In this document: positions 62,113-64,000 of the stretch, piece after piece | How the letters are laid out: each line of letters starts with the position of its first letter | How positions within the stretch are numbered: position 1 is the first letter of the stretch | Assembly: GCA_937885575.1 (NCBI GenBank) | Contig: CALABO010000016.1 | Coordinates: 1 to 64,000, forward strand | Length of the DNA stretch: 64,000 nucleotides | Source of the DNA: an uncultured Pseudomonadota bacterium | GTDB lineage: Bacteria; Pseudomonadota; Alphaproteobacteria; Rs-D84 | Direction of reading: 5' to 3' | Program-made: the position numbers and the translations under genes | Notes under the pieces: generated by a model | What the model saw: only the letters and a program-made list of their open reading frames with translations | What the model was told of the DNA's origin: nothing | Database searches by the model: none

Positions 62113-62640
62113 CTTTGATTTGTTTTGTTCCGAATAATTTATATTTTGGGTTAGTAATAAACGATTCTTGATTTTATCCAATTGGGCAATTGTTTCTTGG
62201 ATTTCATCATCACTCATTACTGTGCCGTGTGTATGTGCCAACTCTGTTAAATAGAATTGAAGGTCATATACGCTGTCATTAATAGTTTTTTCAAATGGAT
62301 TTTCAAATTTTTTCCCGTTTGCCTTGGCCTGGATGGCCTTGGACAGACCAATATAATCCTTATCGAGTCCAAACAAACGCTTTCTGACAAGCACTGATAT
62401 ATAAAGTGTTGTTCCGGGTTCGGTAAATATTAATTCTTGGGTGCAACCCCTAATAAACTGCTGACTACGCGCCAAATTGTTATGTTCAAGTTTATATGGA
62501 CCAAAGTCGTAAATAGTGATAAAATCATGGTCGTATCCATGCGCATGATTAAAGTCGCCGGGGCATATTTGCCCATCGGGATATGATACCGCAACGGGAT
62601 ACTTTTGCAACGCGGCATACATACTAATAAGTTGTTCCAT
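62110..62640 (-). CDS. Hypothetical protein
   Basis: A 176-residue cytoplasmic-looking protein that I do not recognise. It opens MEQLISMYAALQKYPVAVSYPDG and contains HAHGYDHDFITIYDFGPYKLEH (several histidines and aspartates, possibly metal-binding) and a helical C-terminus (DDEIQETIAQLDKIKNRLLL). It ends in the shared terminator. No operon partner. Confidence 0.55.
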   Translation of the reverse strand: MEQLISMYAALQKYPVAVSYPDGQICPGDFNHAHGYDHDFITIYDFGPYKLEHNNLARSQQFIRGCTQELIFTEPGTTLYISVLVRKRLFGLDKDYIGLSKAIQAKANGKKFENPFEKTINDSVYDLQFYLTELAHTHGTVMSDDEIQETIAQLDKIKNRLLLTQNINYSEQNKSK

Positions 62641-62747
62641 AATATGTCCTTTTTCTTTGATCTATTGGCATTATGCCTTGTTTTTGGCGGATGTAAAGAA
62701 AAATCTTGAAAAGCGGATTTTTTAATGATAGAGTGGACTTCGCACAT

Positions 62748-62825
62748 GGCGGATGTAGCTCAGCTGGTTAGAGCGTCGGTTTGTGGTACCGAATGTCGCC
62801 GGTTCGAATCCGGTCATCCGCCCCA
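62748..62825 (+). tRNA. tRNA-His (GTG)
   Basis: The gene encodes the extra G at -1 (62748) opposite the discriminator C, an acceptor GCGGATG/CATCCGC, anticodon loop TTGTGGT and CCA. AATCCGGTCATCCGC at 62807-62821 recurs at 62992-63006. Confidence 0.97.
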
Positions 62826-63006
62826 TGAATTTGAAAAACATCCCGATTGGGATGTTTTTTTAATTCACCGTGTGTTATCTTGATTCGAACCGGCGAGTTT
62901 AGTCGGCTAGAAATGTTGAAACAAGGCGAACGGCTGTGCGCCGGTCCACCGTAGCGTTTTGCGAAGGTGGATGTTTCAACATTGGCAAAGCAATCCGGTC
63001 ATCCGC
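62807..63006 (+). repeat. tRNA-His 3'-end duplication flanking a structured element
   Basis: The 15 bases AATCCGGTCATCCGC occur twice, 185 bp apart. Between them lie the tRNA terminator (AAAACATCCC/GGGATGTTTT, 62835-62859), an exact inverted copy of the tRNA T-arm (GATTCGAACCGGCGA, 62882-62896), and a perfect 12-bp inverted repeat AATGTTGAAACA/TGTTTCAACATT (62912-62983). This inverted repeat encloses a family B hairpin with CCACCGTAGC/GCGAAGGTGG (62946-62970). The second copy is followed by a GCAC-TTTAT-GTGC hairpin. No gene is seen. Confidence 0.7.
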
Positions 63007-63029
63007 ACTTTATGTGCTGGGCACATCAT

Positions 63030-63063
63030 AAAAAAATCAGACCGCCGATTGGCGGTCCGTTTT
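63030..63063 (-). terminator. Terminator of the flavodoxin gene
   Basis: GACCGCC-GATT-GGCGGTC (63040-63057) with A residues on the left, giving a T run on the minus strand. Confidence 0.8.
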
Positions 63064-63639
63064 TTACATTTGTTCATCGGCCCAGGTTTTTAATTCCGAC
63101 ACGGAAACATCAACCGGGAATCTTTCGCCACCGCGGACATGCGCGTTCGGTGCAAGTGATTGTATATTTGCCCCTGAATCGCCGATGCCACTGGTGCCGG
63201 ATGTTGCAAACGGAACAATTATTTTTCCGGCAAAATCATAACTTTCCATGAAAGTATCAATTATCGATGGTTCGCGTCCCCACCAAATTGGGAACCCAAC
63301 AAACACCACATTATATTGTGCGATATTTTCAATTTTTGATGCGATTGCCGGGCGTGAATACCTGCTCGCCATTTCAATCGAAGAACGGCTTTGGTCATTT
63401 TGCCAATTCAAATCTTCGTCTGTATACAATTGTTCGGGGGTTATTTCAAATAAATCGGCACCGGTTGCATCGGCCAATTTTTCCGCCACCGCCTTGGTAT
63501 TTCCGGTTGCACTAAAATACGCGACCAAAATTTTGCCACCGTCCGTTGCACCTTTGGATGTGGAAACGCGCGGGCGCAGGACCAAAAAGATTCCAACAAT
63601 CACGATGATTATTGCCAAAATAAATAATACTTTTTTCAT
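63064..63639 (-). CDS. Membrane-anchored flavodoxin
   Basis: A 191-residue protein with one N-terminal anchor (VLFILAIIIVIVGIFLVL) and a flavodoxin domain. The FMN phosphate loop is AYFSATGNTKAVAE (about 40-53), then NVVFVGFPIWWGREPSIIDTFMESYDF and IVPFATSGTSGIGDSG, the flavodoxin_4-type pattern often annotated as an NAD(P)H-dependent reductase or flavodoxin. It would carry electrons at the membrane or periplasmic side. It follows the DUF362 gene on the same strand, 18 bases apart, with AAAGGAG before the ATG. Confidence 0.88.
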   Translation of the reverse strand: MKKVLFILAIIIVIVGIFLVLRPRVSTSKGATDGGKILVAYFSATGNTKAVAEKLADATGADLFEITPEQLYTDEDLNWQNDQSRSSIEMASRYSRPAIASKIENIAQYNVVFVGFPIWWGREPSIIDTFMESYDFAGKIIVPFATSGTSGIGDSGANIQSLAPNAHVRGGERFPVDVSVSELKTWADEQM

Positions 63640-63657
63640 TTTTTTCTCCTTTGTTTG

Positions 63658-64000
63658 TTATTCGTTATCCAAATCAACCAGTTTATATTTGCGGGAACCA
63701 ACACCGATTTTTTCCGCAGATTCCAATGTGTGCAATCCGTTTCTGTCGGCGATACGTTCCATCAGTTTTTGATTGCCGTCCGCAACCGACACCATGTCAA
63801 TGCCGGCCTGGTCAATGGCGACCGGGTCACGCGACACCAAAATTCCGATATCGTGAATATCCGGTTCCGCCGGGTTCGCATTGCAATCACAATCGATACT
63901 TATGCGGTTCAGCACATTGATATAAACCATATTGTCGCGCCCGACATAGTCCGTCACCGCGCGCGCCGCATCCGCCATAGATTCCAAAAACGCGTCTTGT
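63658..64000 (-). CDS. DUF362-family protein, C-terminal part
   Basis: The frame is open to the right edge, so only the last 113 residues are seen. DYVGRDNMVYINVLNRISIDCDC and DIHDIGILVSRDPVAIDQAGIDMV are typical of DUF362 proteins, some of which carry 4Fe-4S clusters and act in redox pathways. The CDCN cysteines may help bind a metal centre. Co-orientation with a flavodoxin supports a redox role, but no substrate can be named. Confidence 0.8.
   Translation of the reverse strand, partial: QDAFLESMADAARAVTDYVGRDNMVYINVLNRISIDCDCNANPAEPDIHDIGILVSRDPVAIDQAGIDMVSVADGNQKLMERIADRNGLHTLESAEKIGVGSRKYKLVDLDNE

Overview
The window most resembles the chromosome of an uncultured, host- or gut-associated alphaproteobacterium. 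Four points support this: a circularly permuted two-piece type tmRNA gene (an alphaproteobacterial trait), an S24-repressor-like N-terminal domain typical of alphaproteobacteria, rubrerythrin together with a 1-Cys peroxiredoxin (low-oxygen life), and Mla/Tat-type Gram-negative envelope genes with outer-membrane barrels. The lineage is inferred; no 16S gene is present.

Layout. 1-3.2 kb: end of a CorA-type transporter, adenylate kinase, ribosomal protein S1. 3.2-9.7 kb: accessory region with a phage tail-fibre-like gene and a phage-type lysozyme, each behind a promoter plus terminator-like leader hairpin. A small CI-like repressor with paired operators and a polysaccharide glycosyltransferase cluster (one gene frameshifted, rfbC at the far side) lie between or beside them. 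9.7-25.5 kb: tRNA-Ser(GCT), small regulators, an outer-membrane barrel protein, a fused acetyl-CoA carboxylase carboxyltransferase (AccD-AccA) with an IHF-like gene, peroxiredoxin, a lipoprotein, an alkyltransferase-like gene with an internal stop, tRNA-Ser(CGA), a Tat-exported amidase, RNase E/G, and a four-gene Mla-like lipid transport operon. 25.5-45.1 kb: one 19.6-kb gene for a 6,526-residue secreted protein built from about 40 InlB-type/Listeria-Bacteroides repeats and cysteine-rich modules; the lipid transport operon starts 12 bp after its stop. 45.1-64 kb: repeat-rich intergenic DNA with a CAT-anticodon tRNA, an MFS carrier, a Pif1-like helicase, an acyl carrier protein with a long tail, rimI, tsaB, a Lon lacking its protease domain, tmRNA, obgE, rubrerythrin, prfB with a programmed +1 frameshift, aroK-mscL, a membrane-anchored flavodoxin and the end of a DUF362 gene.

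The most novel signals are: (1) four of the six tRNA genes are followed, 160-200 bp downstream, by a second, partly degraded copy of their own 3' end, with structured hairpin DNA between the copies; two of these elements share an identical core and look like a tRNA T-loop opened by an insertion; (2) the giant repeat protein apparently co-transcribed with a lipid transporter; (3) a protease-less Lon; (4) long palindromic intergenic elements that supply stop codons to adjacent genes; and (5) phage-type genes behind attenuator-like leaders.
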